DNA of 19,443 nt from Treponema sp. (GCA_016293495.1 JAEDED010000034.1:1-19443); one strand, 5' to 3'; shown: positions 7,945 through 16,240, numbered from the stretch's first letter. Program-made: numbers and translations. Notes: generated from the sequence alone by a model not told the origin.

Positions 7945-8285
7945 ATGATAATTATGCAGGCAATGAAAAATCCATGGATTAAAGATTTATCAGCTTTTGT
8001 TTTTTTTAATAAGAAAAGAGCCGATAGACCAATGTATACTGATGCATGGGCAGTCTATATGCGACGAGCTCTAAAATCAATTGGCTATTCAAATCCGGAA
8101 AAGATTTGCTTTCATAGTTTAGACACAGTTTGTGTACAACTATACTTTCAGAGATTAGGGATCAGCGAATTTGTATGATTGGGTCAGGACACAAAACGGA
8201 TAAAGTTTTTGCCCATTATGCTAATCATATCAAAAAAGAATCAGCTTTAGAAACAATTGCAAAAATCATTTTAGGTCAGAACTGA
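7945..8285 (+). pseudogene. Remnant of a tyrosine recombinase/integrase, C-terminal part
   Basis: The first frame (7945-8178) reads KNPWIKDL, then AWAVYMRRALKSIGY, SNPEKICFHSL and RLGISEF, as in the catalytic domain of tyrosine integrases. It stops at 8176-8178. The next frame (about 8174-8285) continues with MIGSGHKTDKVFAHY and then ANHIKKESALETIAKIILG, carrying the second-half His (GHKT) and the Tyr nucleophile (HY). One frameshift near 8175 therefore splits the domain. In addition the usual Arg-His of 'HSLRH' is missing (HSLDT), consistent with a 3-nt loss. The N-terminal DNA-binding half is absent. It is a dead fragment, probably of the element that brought in the restriction island beginning about 140 bp downstream. 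Confidence 0.75.
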
Positions 8286-8428
8286 CACGTATCGGCGAGA
8301 AAAAAAATAATTGATGTGCTTAAAAATAAAGTGATAGGGACGTTCTTTGACACTGTGGGTGTGGTAGAATTGAGTTATAGAAAATTTGGGGAATTTGTAG
8401 TAGAATGCAAGGAAAAGGAAGAAATAAT
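8286..8428. other. Intergenic leader region of the restriction operon
   Basis: No gene is seen. A TTGACA occurs at 8347-8352, but the only -10-like hexamers nearby (TAGAAT at 8365, TATAGA at 8376) are at wrong distances (12 and 23 bp), so no promoter is called. The operon promoter probably lies here but cannot be placed. AGGAAG (8416-8421) is the ribosome site of hsdR. Confidence 0.4.
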
Positions 8429-11400
8429 ATGTCAGACATAGATTACTCTGAAAAGGATTTTGAAAAATACATTGTTAATTTACTCATTTCAAAAAATGGA
8501 TATATTCAAGGTAATAACAATGATTATAATCCTCAAAAAGCTCTTCTTCCACAAACTTTCATTTCTTTTATAAAAGAAACACAACTAAATAATTGGACTT
8601 GTCTTTGTGATAAATTTGATTCTGAAAAAGAAGCTGAAGAAAAACTTCTTGAAGAACTTCTAACTTCAAGAAAAAATCAAGGTACATTAGACTTGTTTAG
8701 AAAAGGTTTTGTGTTTCGCTCCATTCAATTTGACACAGTATACTGGAAACCCGAAAATACCTTAAATCCAGAAACAATTAATCTTTATAAAAAAAATATT
8801 TTTACAGTTATAAATCAATTAATCGGGGATGCAGGAAAGTCTGTTCATACTCCAATTCCAGATATTGTACTGTTTATAAATGGTATTCCAGTAATTACTG
8901 CAGAATTAAAATTTGAATTACAGGGGCAAGATTACATTGAAGCACAGACTCAGTACAAACTTAGAAGTCTTGCAGAACCTCTTTTTAAATTTAAAACAGG
9001 ACCTCTTGTTCATTTTGCTGTAGACACAACAAATGCCTCTATGACAACAAAACTCGCAAAATCAGGAACTATTTTTTTACCTTTTAATCTTGGTTCAAAT
9101 GGTGCTGGTAATCAGGGCGGAAAAGGCAATCCAAAAGCTGCAGAAGGACATTTTGCAACAGACTATATTTGGGAAAATGTTCTTACAAAAGAAAGTCTTC
9201 TTGATATAATCCAATCATTTATAACTTTAGAAGTAGATTCAAAAACAAAAGAAGAAACTTTAATTTTCCCTAGATATCATCAGCTAGATGTTGTTCGAAA
9301 ACTATTAAATGATGTTTCTACTAATGGTTCACAAAAAAACTATCTTGTAGAACATAGTGCTGGTTCTGGTAAATCTAACACAATTGCTTGGTTGGCATTC
9401 CATCTAAACAATCTTTACTTTGCAGATAAAAATGAAAAAGTATTTGATACAATAATCATTCTGAATGACCGCCGGGTTCTTGATAAACAGACTCGTAATA
9501 CAATCATGTCTTTTAATCCAAAAGATGGAACTGTTAAAATTGCAAAAAAATCTTCGGAAATAATTGATTATATAAAACTTGGCAATGTAATTATCATAAG
9601 TACAATTCAAAAGTTCCCTATAATTTACAAAGAACTTGAAGAAATAAAAGCTAAAAATCCAAATCGTAGATTTGCAGTAATTGCCGATGAAGCTCATCAA
9701 TCACAAACAGGAACTGCCGCCGGAAAGGTAAAAATTGGGCTTGGTGCAGATGCAGAATCTCAGATAAAAGCTGAAGATCAAGATGATACTCCAGAAGAAG
9801 GAGATGCATCTGACGAAGAACAGGAAAAAATCTTAAGACAAGTTGCTACAGGAAAGCAGTCAAATATGAGTTTTTTTGCTTTTACTGCAACGCCAACTGG
9901 ACAAACACTTCAAATGTTCGGTGTTCCTTGTAAAGTAAAAGATTCAAAATCTGGAAAAGATGTAGATGGTTTTAGACCCTTTCATGTTTATTCAATGCAG
10001 CAGGCAATTGAAGAAGGATATATACTAGATGTTCTTGTAAACTATTCAACTTACAAACAATATTATAATCTTCGCATAAAAAATGAAGATGACACTAATC
10101 AATATGACACAAAAGCAATTTACGGAATGGCTGCAAAATATGTTGCTGAACATGAACATCGTATTGCTAAAATCACAGATATCATAATAGAACACTTTGA
10201 AAAGATTGGTTCAAAAACAATAGATGGAAAGGGCAAGGCAATGGTTGTAACTTCTTCGCGAAAAGAAGCTGTTCTTTATGCCAGAACCTTGCGGGATAAA
10301 CTTACACAAAAAGGACACACAAACTGGGGTGTACTTGTAGCATTCTCTGGTGATATTGATGGCAAAACAGAAAGCCAAATGAATTCTTTTCCAATTAATG
10401 CTATGGAAGAAGAAGGAAAAACAATTTCAGAAAACCAAACTCCAGAAGCCTTTAAGGGAGATAAATACCGTTTTATCGTTGTTGCAGATAAATATCAGAC
10501 AGGTTTTAGTGAAAAACTCTTAAGCGTAATGTATATTGATAAGCCTCTTCATAACATAAAAACTGTGCAGACCTTAAGTCGCTTAAATCGAACAATGTCT
10601 AACAATGCAAAACTTGCTGAACGAGACTGTTTTATTCTTGATTTTGTAAACGACAGAGAAGAAATTAAAGAAGCCTTTCAGACTTATTACGGAAAAATAG
10701 AACTAGAAGGTGAATATACAATAGAAGAATTAAAGCAACTAAAAGAAAAAATTGAAAAGTACTCTATTATAGAAAAAACAGAAATAGAAGAATATATTTC
10801 AATTCTTAATGAATTTAATAATAGTGATTTTTCAAAAGATAATATTGCACAACAAACTATGAATCTTGTTGCAGATTTTATCGCCCGCTATAAAAAATTA
10901 AAGGATGAAGACCAAAAAGAGTTTAAACATATATGTATTCGATATGTAAAAGTATTTATGTTTTTGCAAAATATTGAAAATATAAAAGACGCAGAACTTG
11001 TAAAACTTGGATTGTATTTAAGACTTGTTAATCCATTGTTGAGATTAAAATCAGTAACGCCAGACGATGTTATAAAACCTTCTGATATAAAAAAACTTAT
11101 TGAACTTTCTGATTATAAAATTGATTTTGAAATGACAGAAGCAATAAAACTTGTTGAAGGAGATGGTTCTATAGTTCGACCTGGTTCAGATGGTGGAGCA
11201 AAAGAACCTCCTAAACCAGCTCCTACTACAGTGCAAGAAATGGTAAGCCGAATAAACTCTCGCTTTGGAACAGATTTTACAGAGGAAGATATTGTTCCTG
11301 CCCTTAGTGCATTTAAAAAGAGTTTTGCAAGAGATAAGTCTTTCTGTAACATTGGATTGATAAAACAGTATCCAAAATATGAACTAAAATATAATGGTAA

Positions 11401-11563
11401 TGATGGTATGTACATTTTTGTAAAAACAACACTTGAATCATTAGAGATAACAGACAAGGTTCGAGATGTTCTTACAACAAATGAAGAATTTTTGAATTCT
11501 TTTAAAGATGAAATGAGAATGCCAATTTACGAGCATCTTACACACAAATTAAATATTGCATAA
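8429..11563 (+). CDS. hsdR: Type I restriction enzyme, R (endonuclease/translocase) subunit
   Basis: A 1044-residue motor and nuclease subunit that pulls DNA through the bound complex and cuts it at a distance. The N-terminal nuclease core shows Asp145 and Glu159-x-Lys161 of the PD-(D/E)xK fold (PDIVLF, then ITAELKFELQ). The superfamily 2 helicase domains follow: Walker A AGSGKS at 311-316, DEAH at 420-423, and FAFTATP for motif III. The later helicase lobe contains KYQTGFSEKLL and QTLSRLNRT. Length is normal for HsdR. I chose ATG 8429 over the in-frame ATG at 8405 because AGGAAG lies seven bases before it, and because MSDIDYSEKDFE is a usual N-terminus. First gene of the operon; the next gene begins 8 bp after its stop. 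Very AT-rich compared with 3000-7700. Confidence 0.94.
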   Translation: MSDIDYSEKDFEKYIVNLLISKNGYIQGNNNDYNPQKALLPQTFISFIKETQLNNWTCLCDKFDSEKEAEEKLLEELLTSRKNQGTLDLFRKGFVFRSIQFDTVYWKPENTLNPETINLYKKNIFTVINQLIGDAGKSVHTPIPDIVLFINGIPVITAELKFELQGQDYIEAQTQYKLRSLAEPLFKFKTGPLVHFAVDTTNASMTTKLAKSGTIFLPFNLGSNGAGNQGGKGNPKAAEGHFATDYIWENVLTKESLLDIIQSFITLEVDSKTKEETLIFPRYHQLDVVRKLLNDVSTNGSQKNYLVEHSAGSGKSNTIAWLAFHLNNLYFADKNEKVFDTIIILNDRRVLDKQTRNTIMSFNPKDGTVKIAKKSSEIIDYIKLGNVIIISTIQKFPIIYKELEEIKAKNPNRRFAVIADEAHQSQTGTAAGKVKIGLGADAESQIKAEDQDDTPEEGDASDEEQEKILRQVATGKQSNMSFFAFTATPTGQTLQMFGVPCKVKDSKSGKDVDGFRPFHVYSMQQAIEEGYILDVLVNYSTYKQYYNLRIKNEDDTNQYDTKAIYGMAAKYVAEHEHRIAKITDIIIEHFEKIGSKTIDGKGKAMVVTSSRKEAVLYARTLRDKLTQKGHTNWGVLVAFSGDIDGKTESQMNSFPINAMEEEGKTISENQTPEAFKGDKYRFIVVADKYQTGFSEKLLSVMYIDKPLHNIKTVQTLSRLNRTMSNNAKLAERDCFILDFVNDREEIKEAFQTYYGKIELEGEYTIEELKQLKEKIEKYSIIEKTEIEEYISILNEFNNSDFSKDNIAQQTMNLVADFIARYKKLKDEDQKEFKHICIRYVKVFMFLQNIENIKDAELVKLGLYLRLVNPLLRLKSVTPDDVIKPSDIKKLIELSDYKIDFEMTEAIKLVEGDGSIVRPGSDGGAKEPPKPAPTTVQEMVSRINSRFGTDFTEEDIVPALSAFKKSFARDKSFCNIGLIKQYPKYELKYNGNDGMYIFVKTTLESLEITDKVRDVLTTNEEFLNSFKDEMRMPIYEHLTHKLNIA

Positions 11564-11571
11564 AGGATAAA

Positions 11572-12666
11572 ATGGACGATTTAAATTTTGAAGACTTTGA
11601 ACAGTACTTAGTTCAAGGTGAACCAGATAAAAAAAAGAAAACTTATGCATGGCAAACAGCAATTGGATTGCAGGCAGTTGATAATTTAAAACCCTCTGCT
11701 TATTTAATTGAAACAGCAAAAAAAAATATTGAAGGTGAAATTTCAATAAAGGAAGCTCAAAATTTAATAAAAACATATTATGAAACAAAGAGTTCAAAAG
11801 ATGAAGATGATGAAGCAAAAGAAGAAGCTGATATAGTTTCTTCTCACATAACAGAATTACTCAGCGAAGATTCCTTTTCTTTTACTCCTCTTGAATTTTT
11901 AAATATTCACAAGCGATTATTTACTGGCGTATTTAAATTTGCAGGAAAAATCCGTGATGTAAATATTATAAAAAAAGAATGGGTTTTACAGGGAGATACT
12001 GTTTATTATTCTGGTTATGATTTGATACAAAAGACAATAGAATATGACTTTGAACAAGAAAAGAAATTTAATTACATAGGTCTTTCTCAAGAAGAAATTA
12101 TAAAACATCTTTCAAGATTTACAGCAAACCTCTGGCAAATTCATCCTTTTAGAGAAGGTAACACTAGAACTACCGCTGTTTTTATAATCAAATATTTGCG
12201 TTCACTTGGTTATGATGTTTCAAATGATATTTTTGCTAAACATTCTTGGTATTTTAGAAACGCACTTGTTCGAGCAAACTATACAAATATTCAAAAGCAA
12301 ATCTACATGGATACCAGTTTTTTGGAAAACTTTTTTAAAAATCTACTTTTGAACGAAAAACACGAATTAAGAAACCGCTATCTTGTAATAAATTCAGAAG
12401 AAATATTGAAGAAATATGAGCAAAAAGTAGCGATAAATGATATAATTACTGGCGATAAAGTAGCGATAAAACAAAAAAGTAGCGATATTATTCTTGAGTA
12501 TCTAAAAAACAACGATAGCATAAACAACTCAACTGCACAAAAAATAACTGGCCTTTCACCTGCGGGAGTAAGAAAGATATTTTCTAAATTGGTAGAAGAA
12601 AATGTAATTCTTCCAAGCGGTGCTAATAAAAATAGAATATATAAATTGAATAAGATGGAGAAATAA
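11572..12666 (+). CDS. Fic-domain protein with C-terminal winged helix
   Basis: A 364-residue Fic protein; the family mostly transfers AMP or another nucleotide to target proteins. The Fic core spans about 100-260 with the active-site motif HPFREGNTRT at 191-200 (catalytic His191). The second Arg of the classical HPFx(D/E)GNGRxxR motif is replaced by Ala202, so activity or the nucleotide may differ. An N-terminal helical region holds NIEGE at 52-56, but the Ser/Thr four places before Glu required by the usual auto-inhibitory motif (S/T)xxxE(G/N) is not there. Residues about 305-360 look like a winged helix (AQKITGLSPAGVRKIFSKLV). AAAGGA overlaps the hsdR stop and serves the start. Fic genes of this type are known next to type I restriction genes; a regulatory or toxin-like role is inferred. 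Confidence 0.88.
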   Translation: MDDLNFEDFEQYLVQGEPDKKKKTYAWQTAIGLQAVDNLKPSAYLIETAKKNIEGEISIKEAQNLIKTYYETKSSKDEDDEAKEEADIVSSHITELLSEDSFSFTPLEFLNIHKRLFTGVFKFAGKIRDVNIIKKEWVLQGDTVYYSGYDLIQKTIEYDFEQEKKFNYIGLSQEEIIKHLSRFTANLWQIHPFREGNTRTTAVFIIKYLRSLGYDVSNDIFAKHSWYFRNALVRANYTNIQKQIYMDTSFLENFFKNLLLNEKHELRNRYLVINSEEILKKYEQKVAINDIITGDKVAIKQKSSDIILEYLKNNDSINNSTAQKITGLSPAGVRKIFSKLVEENVILPSGANKNRIYKLNKMEK

Positions 12667-12667
12667 C

Positions 12668-14404
12668 ATGTCTCTAACATCAAATGTAACCGAAAAAGCA
12701 AACCTTTTATGGAATATAGCTGAAAAACTCACTGGTTCTTATAAGCCGCACGAATACGGATTGGTAATCCTTCCACTTACAGTAATTCGCCGTTTTGACT
12801 GCATCCTTGAATCAACCCATGAAAAAGTTTTGGAAAAAGCAAAACAAATTGAAAAGATGTCAGACGCAATAAAGAACATTCAGTTTCAACAAATTACTGG
12901 TTATCCTTTTTATAATACTTCAAACTTTACGCTTAAAACTCTTGTTGAAAATCCCAATCAGATAAATAAAAACTTTGAGAATTACCTTAATGGTTTTTCT
13001 GAAAATATTCGAGAAGAAATAATTGGAAAATTTAAGTTTGAAGATCAACTGAAAAGACTTAAAGAAAAAGACTTACTGTATATAGTTCTTCAAGAATTTG
13101 TAAGTGAAAAGGCAGATTTTAGCCCAGAAAAAATCAGTAACATAGAAATGGGATATATCTTTGAAGAATTGATTAGAAGATTTTCTGAAGCTCACAATGA
13201 AGATGCCGGACAACATTACACTCCACGAGAAGTAATTGAACTTATGACAGAACTTCTGTTTATTGATGATGAAGATATTCAGAATAAAAAAGAATGTTCA
13301 AAATCTGTTTATGACCCTGCCTGTGGAACAGGAGGAATGCTTAGTGTTGCAAGCGAATATATAGAAAGCAGAAAACTTCCTGTAACCCTGGAAAGTTATG
13401 GTCAGGAAATCAACGATGAAACTTACGCCATTTGCAAAGCTGATATTCTTATTAAAAGCAAAGATGGAAAGCAGGCAGAGAATATCAGAAATGGAAACAC
13501 CTTAAGTGATGATAAATTTAGTGGACTTACTTTTGATTATATTTTAAGTAATCCACCTTTTGGTCGTGAATGGAAAAATGAAAAAGCTGTTGTAGAAAAA
13601 GAAGCAGATTTAGGAGAAAACGGTCGTTTTGGACCAGGTCTTCCAAAAATCAGCGATAGCCAGATGCTTTTTATGATGAATATTATAGCAAAAATGGACA
13701 AGGAAAATGGAAAAGCAGCTGTAATTCATAATGGTTCTCCGTTATTTACAGGAGACGCTGGAAGTGGTCCAAGCAATATTAGAAAATATATTCTTGAACA
13801 CGATTTGCTTGATGCAATTATTGCTCTTCCAAACGATATTTTTTATAACACAGGAATTGCAACTTATATCTGGATTTTCAACAACAGAAAATCAGCCGAA
13901 CGCAAGAACAAGGTTCAACTCATAAACGCAAACTCTCTTTTTGAAAAACGCCGCAAAGCCCTTGGCAACAAGCGAAACGATATTTCAGAGGCAAATATAA
14001 AACAGATTGTAGAGCTTTATAACAAGTTTGAAGAAAACGAGCTGAGCAAAATTTTTGATACAAAAGATTTTGGTTACACAACAATTACAGTAGAACGTCC
14101 ATTAAAAGATGAAAAAGGCGAGCCTGTTCTAAAAAACGGAAAGAAACAGCCAGATTCAAGTCTGCGTGATACAGAAAATGTCCCTCTCAAAGAAGATATA
14201 ACTCAATACTTTAATCGTGAAGTTCTTCCTTTTGCCCCAGATGCCTGGATAGACGAAAAAAAGAATGTTGTAGGCTACGAAATTCCATTTACAAGATACT
14301 TCTATAAATATGAAGCACCAAAACCAAGCGCTCAGATTATGGATGAAATAAAAGAACTGGAAAAAGACTTGGCAGGAAGTTTGAGCGAGATTTTTGGAGA
14401 GTAA
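12668..14404 (+). CDS. hsdM: Type I restriction-modification system, M (methyltransferase) subunit
   Basis: A 578-residue N6-adenine methyltransferase subunit. With HsdS it recognises and methylates the target sequence using S-adenosylmethionine, and it is also required for restriction. The helical N-terminal HsdM domain covers about 8-135. The methylase core then shows the AdoMet-binding motif DPACGTGG at 216-223 and the catalytic motif NPPF at 295-298, preceded by EAHNEDAGQHYTPREV, a hallmark of HsdM. Length is normal. It starts one base after the fic stop with GGAG seven bases upstream. Its last 19 bases, with three bases beyond the stop, occur again exactly at 16063-16084, which marks a recombination point. 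Confidence 0.96.
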   Translation: MSLTSNVTEKANLLWNIAEKLTGSYKPHEYGLVILPLTVIRRFDCILESTHEKVLEKAKQIEKMSDAIKNIQFQQITGYPFYNTSNFTLKTLVENPNQINKNFENYLNGFSENIREEIIGKFKFEDQLKRLKEKDLLYIVLQEFVSEKADFSPEKISNIEMGYIFEELIRRFSEAHNEDAGQHYTPREVIELMTELLFIDDEDIQNKKECSKSVYDPACGTGGMLSVASEYIESRKLPVTLESYGQEINDETYAICKADILIKSKDGKQAENIRNGNTLSDDKFSGLTFDYILSNPPFGREWKNEKAVVEKEADLGENGRFGPGLPKISDSQMLFMMNIIAKMDKENGKAAVIHNGSPLFTGDAGSGPSNIRKYILEHDLLDAIIALPNDIFYNTGIATYIWIFNNRKSAERKNKVQLINANSLFEKRRKALGNKRNDISEANIKQIVELYNKFEENELSKIFDTKDFGYTTITVERPLKDEKGEPVLKNGKKQPDSSLRDTENVPLKEDITQYFNREVLPFAPDAWIDEKKNVVGYEIPFTRYFYKYEAPKPSAQIMDEIKELEKDLAGSLSEIFGE

Positions 14405-14407
14405 AAG

Positions 14408-15520
14408 ATGAATAAAGAAATAGTAGAAGCTGTAAAAAACATTAAGAGTGCAATCTTAAAAAGTCAGAGTCAAATTGCACTGAACGGAAATAGAATTCAG
14501 CTTTCGCTGTATTTTGGAATAGGAAAGTATATTTCAGAAAATACACGGAACAATTATTGGGGAACAGGAGCAATAGAAAATATCTCCTCTCAGCTTCAAA
14601 AAGAAATGCCCGGGTTGCGCGGTTTTTCAACTACAAATTTAAAGAATATGCGGACTTTTTTTGAAGAATGGAATAATGAATTAAATCGTCAGTCAGTGAC
14701 TGACGATTTGCAGCAAAGTGAGAGCGAGAAAATATCTTCAGAGCTTCTTGTACAAACAAAAAAAATAGAAATGCACGAATTCCTGAGCATAAGTTTTACA
14801 CACCATATAGAAATAATTACAAAAACAAAAAGCTTTGAAGAACGGAAATTTTATATTCATCAGACCTTTGTTCAGCATTGGGATTCTCGTACATTAAAAC
14901 TGAAAATAAAAAATGATCTTTTTAATAATCAGCATTTGATTCCAAATAATTTCGAAAAAACAATATCCGATGATTCGCAAAGCATCAGGGCAATACACAT
15001 GTTTAAGGATGAATATCTTTTGGATTTTATGAATACAGAAGAGCTTACGGCACGCTTTGGCGATGTCAATGAACGTGTAGTTGAAAACGAAATAGTTGCG
15101 AATATAAGAAAATTTATTCTGACATTTGGAAAGGATTTCAGTTTTATTTCAAATCAGTATAGAATCGAAATTTGTGGTGAAGAAGAATTCATAGATTTGC
15201 TTTTTTTCAATCGAGAACTTAACTGTCTTGTTGCCGTAGAACTTAAAATGGGAAAATTTAAGACAGCCTACTTAGGACAATTGAATGGATATTTGCAAGT
15301 TCTTGATGATACAGTTCGTAAACCCCATGAAAACCAGTCAATAGGAATAATTCTTTGTCAGGATGCAAAAAAAGATTTTGTAGAGTACGCCATTCGTGAC
15401 TATACCAAGCCTATTGGTGTTGCAACATATAAAACACTAGACGAAATGCCTGAAAAGTATAGAAAAGTTTTACCAGACTTATCTGAAATGCGTAAACTTC
15501 TTGGCGGAGAGCAAAGATGA
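14408..15520 (+). CDS. DUF1016 (YhcG-type) PDDEXK nuclease protein A
   Basis: A 370-residue protein of the DUF1016/YhcG family. The N-terminal DUF1016 domain (about 5-170) is a winged-helix-like region with FGIGKYISENTRNNYWGTG and LKNMRTFFEEW. The C-terminal PD-(D/E)xK nuclease-like domain (about 210-350) has Asp263 in FIDLLFFN and Glu278-x-Lys280 in VAVELKMGKF. The family is common inside type I restriction operons, where its role is not firmly settled; DNA or junction cleavage is inferred from the fold. It starts three bases after hsdM with GGAGAG upstream, and its stop overlaps the ATG of an hsdS fragment as ATGA, the arrangement expected in front of an intact hsdS. A perfect palindrome is embedded in frame at residues 92-101. 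It is highly diverged from copy B at 16086. Confidence 0.88.
   Translation: MNKEIVEAVKNIKSAILKSQSQIALNGNRIQLSLYFGIGKYISENTRNNYWGTGAIENISSQLQKEMPGLRGFSTTNLKNMRTFFEEWNNELNRQSVTDDLQQSESEKISSELLVQTKKIEMHEFLSISFTHHIEIITKTKSFEERKFYIHQTFVQHWDSRTLKLKIKNDLFNNQHLIPNNFEKTISDDSQSIRAIHMFKDEYLLDFMNTEELTARFGDVNERVVENEIVANIRKFILTFGKDFSFISNQYRIEICGEEEFIDLLFFNRELNCLVAVELKMGKFKTAYLGQLNGYLQVLDDTVRKPHENQSIGIILCQDAKKDFVEYAIRDYTKPIGVATYKTLDEMPEKYRKVLPDLSEMRKLLGGEQR
14683..14709. repeat. In-frame perfect palindrome inside DUF1016 A
   Basis: Arms AAATCGTCAGTCA and TGACTGACGATTT around a single G: 13 of 13 paired positions. It codes for about L92-L101 just after the helix MRTFFEEWN, in the linker between the N-terminal and middle parts of the protein. 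DUF1016 B carries a different perfect palindrome in the matching place (16382-16408). Confidence 0.7.
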
Positions 15521-15588
15521 AAAACAGCGGCGTAGAATGGATAGGCGAGATTCTGTCAGAAACAGTCACACGGATTCGATTTTGCTAA
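15517..15588 (+). pseudogene. hsdS: hsdS 5' fragment 1, interrupted by the GxxExxY cassette
   Basis: The 36 bases 15517-15552 code for MKNSGVEWIGEI, the usual HsdS N-terminus and nearly the same as the intact hsdS at 17374. The ATG overlaps the DUF1016 A stop as ATGA. After ATT the sequence departs into the left end of the cassette and the frame stops at TAA 15586-15588, which lies in the loop of the left hairpin. The reading frame is only 23 codons. It is the stub left when the cassette entered hsdS or when a neighbouring copy was joined to it. Confidence 0.75.
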
Positions 15589-15597
15589 CGCAAAATC
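15567..15597 (+). repeat. Left terminal inverted repeat plus hairpin, cassette 1
   Basis: CACACGGATTCG followed, with one shared base, by an 8-bp stem GATTTTGC/GCAAAATC and loop TAAC. It lies upstream of AGGAG (15598-15602), the ribosome site of the GxxExxY gene, so in RNA the hairpin sits in the 5' leader close to the ribosome site. Confidence 0.7.
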
Positions 15598-15607
15598 AGG
15601 AGTAAAC

Positions 15608-16240
15608 ATGTTGGAGAAAGAAGAATTGACTGGTAAAATTATAAATGCCTGTATGGAAGTTCATAATGAACTTGGAAACGGATTTCTTGAGGCGGTTTAT
15701 CAAGAGGCATTGGAAGAGGAATTTAAAATTCAGCAGATTCCTTATAAAAGAGAACAGCTTTTGCCAATACTGTATAAGGGAAAAAAACTTAACAAAGAAT
15801 ATTATGCGGATTTTATCTGTTTCGATGAAATCATAGTGGAATTAAAAGCGGTAAGTACCCTTTCTAAACCTCACAAGGCTCAGGTTCTAAATTATCTCAA
15901 TGCAGCTGACAAAGAAATAGGATTATTGATTAATTTTGGCGAAACTTCTCTCAAATGGGAACGAATAACAAAATTCAAAAAAAGGAATTACGTTAGTAAT
16001 TCCGAATCCGTGTGGCAATATAAAGGAAACAAAGACGAAAAACAGCGGCGTAGAATGGATAGGCGAGATTTTTGGAGAGTAAAAAATGGCAAAAGAAACA
16101 AATGTTATAACATACAAAAAGACCTCAAACATAATAGAAGATGCCAGAACGATTATAAACAGCGCCAGAAGTTCTGCTGTTCGAAGTGTGGATTTTTGCC
16201 GTGTACAGATGTACTGGAACCTTGGAAAACGTATTTTTGA
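15608..16240 (+). CDS. GxxExxY protein (PDDEXK_3 family) with out-of-frame tail
   Basis: The domain occupies residues 1 to about 123. It carries the name-giving motif GFLEAVY (Gly25, Glu28, Tyr31) and a nuclease-like Asp68 (YYADFICF) with Glu78-x-Lys80 (VELKAV), in line with the PD-(D/E)xK superfamily. Members are usually about 120-135 residues; this frame has 210. The extra residues run through the right hairpin, an hsdS fragment and 155 bases of the next gene in another frame, so the natural end has probably been lost and the tail is not conserved. AGGAG upstream of ATG 15608 supports the start. No function is established for the family. Its cassette setting and its position in a restriction operon suggest a mobile or defence-linked nuclease. 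Confidence 0.8.
   Translation: MLEKEELTGKIINACMEVHNELGNGFLEAVYQEALEEEFKIQQIPYKREQLLPILYKGKKLNKEYYADFICFDEIIVELKAVSTLSKPHKAQVLNYLNAADKEIGLLINFGETSLKWERITKFKKRNYVSNSESVWQYKGNKDEKQRRRMDRRDFWRVKNGKRNKCYNIQKDLKHNRRCQNDYKQRQKFCCSKCGFLPCTDVLEPWKTYF
15984..16014 (-). repeat. Right terminal inverted repeat plus hairpin, cassette 1
   Basis: On the + strand: stem GGAATTAC/GTAATTCC with loop GTTA (15984-16003), then CGAATCCGTGTG (16003-16014). It mirrors the left end in order, in the one-base sharing between hairpin and repeat, and in loop sequence, but has a different stem sequence. Confidence 0.7.
16035..16084 (+). pseudogene. hsdS 5' fragment 2 fused to the hsdM 3' end
   Basis: Bases 16035-16070 repeat the first 36 bases of hsdS, with ATG changed to ACG. 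They run straight into 16063-16084, a 22-base exact copy of hsdM 14385-14406 (GCGAGATTTTTGGAGAG then TAAAA) including its stop codon and the ribosome site for the next gene. The two parents share GCGAGATT, which is the likely crossover point. It codes for nothing on its own but preserves the translation start signal for DUF1016 B. Confidence 0.75.

Larger units (their letters stand above)
15567..16014 (+). mobile_element. GxxExxY cassette 1, full length, with hairpin inverted repeats
   Basis: A 448-bp unit. The left end CACACGGATTCG (15567-15578) is exactly inverted at the right end, CGAATCCGTGTG (16003-16014). Each 12-mer shares its last base with a perfect 8-bp hairpin. The left hairpin is GATTTTGC-TAAC-GCAAAATC (15578-15597). 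The right one, read on the other strand, is GGAATTAC-TAAC-GTAATTCC (16003-15984). The stems differ in sequence yet both pair fully, and the apex CTAACG is shared. Inside lies only the GxxExxY gene. No transposase is present, so movement, if real, would need a helper or host recombination. The mobile nature is inferred from the ends and from the second, deleted copy at 17188-17353. Confidence 0.6.

Noticed and set aside
7929..7982. Seventeen-codon frame after AAGGAGG
   Set aside because: Only one base separates the ribosome site from the ATG, and the peptide has no recognisable feature.
8347..8381. TTGACA upstream of hsdR as a promoter
   Set aside because: No -10 hexamer at 16-18 bp; the nearest ones are 12 and 23 bp away.
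13694..13703. Ten-base match between spacer 760-784 and hsdM (ATGGACAAGG), a possible self-targeting spacer
   Set aside because: Ten of 25 bases, not at the seed end of the spacer; expected by chance in 19 kb.
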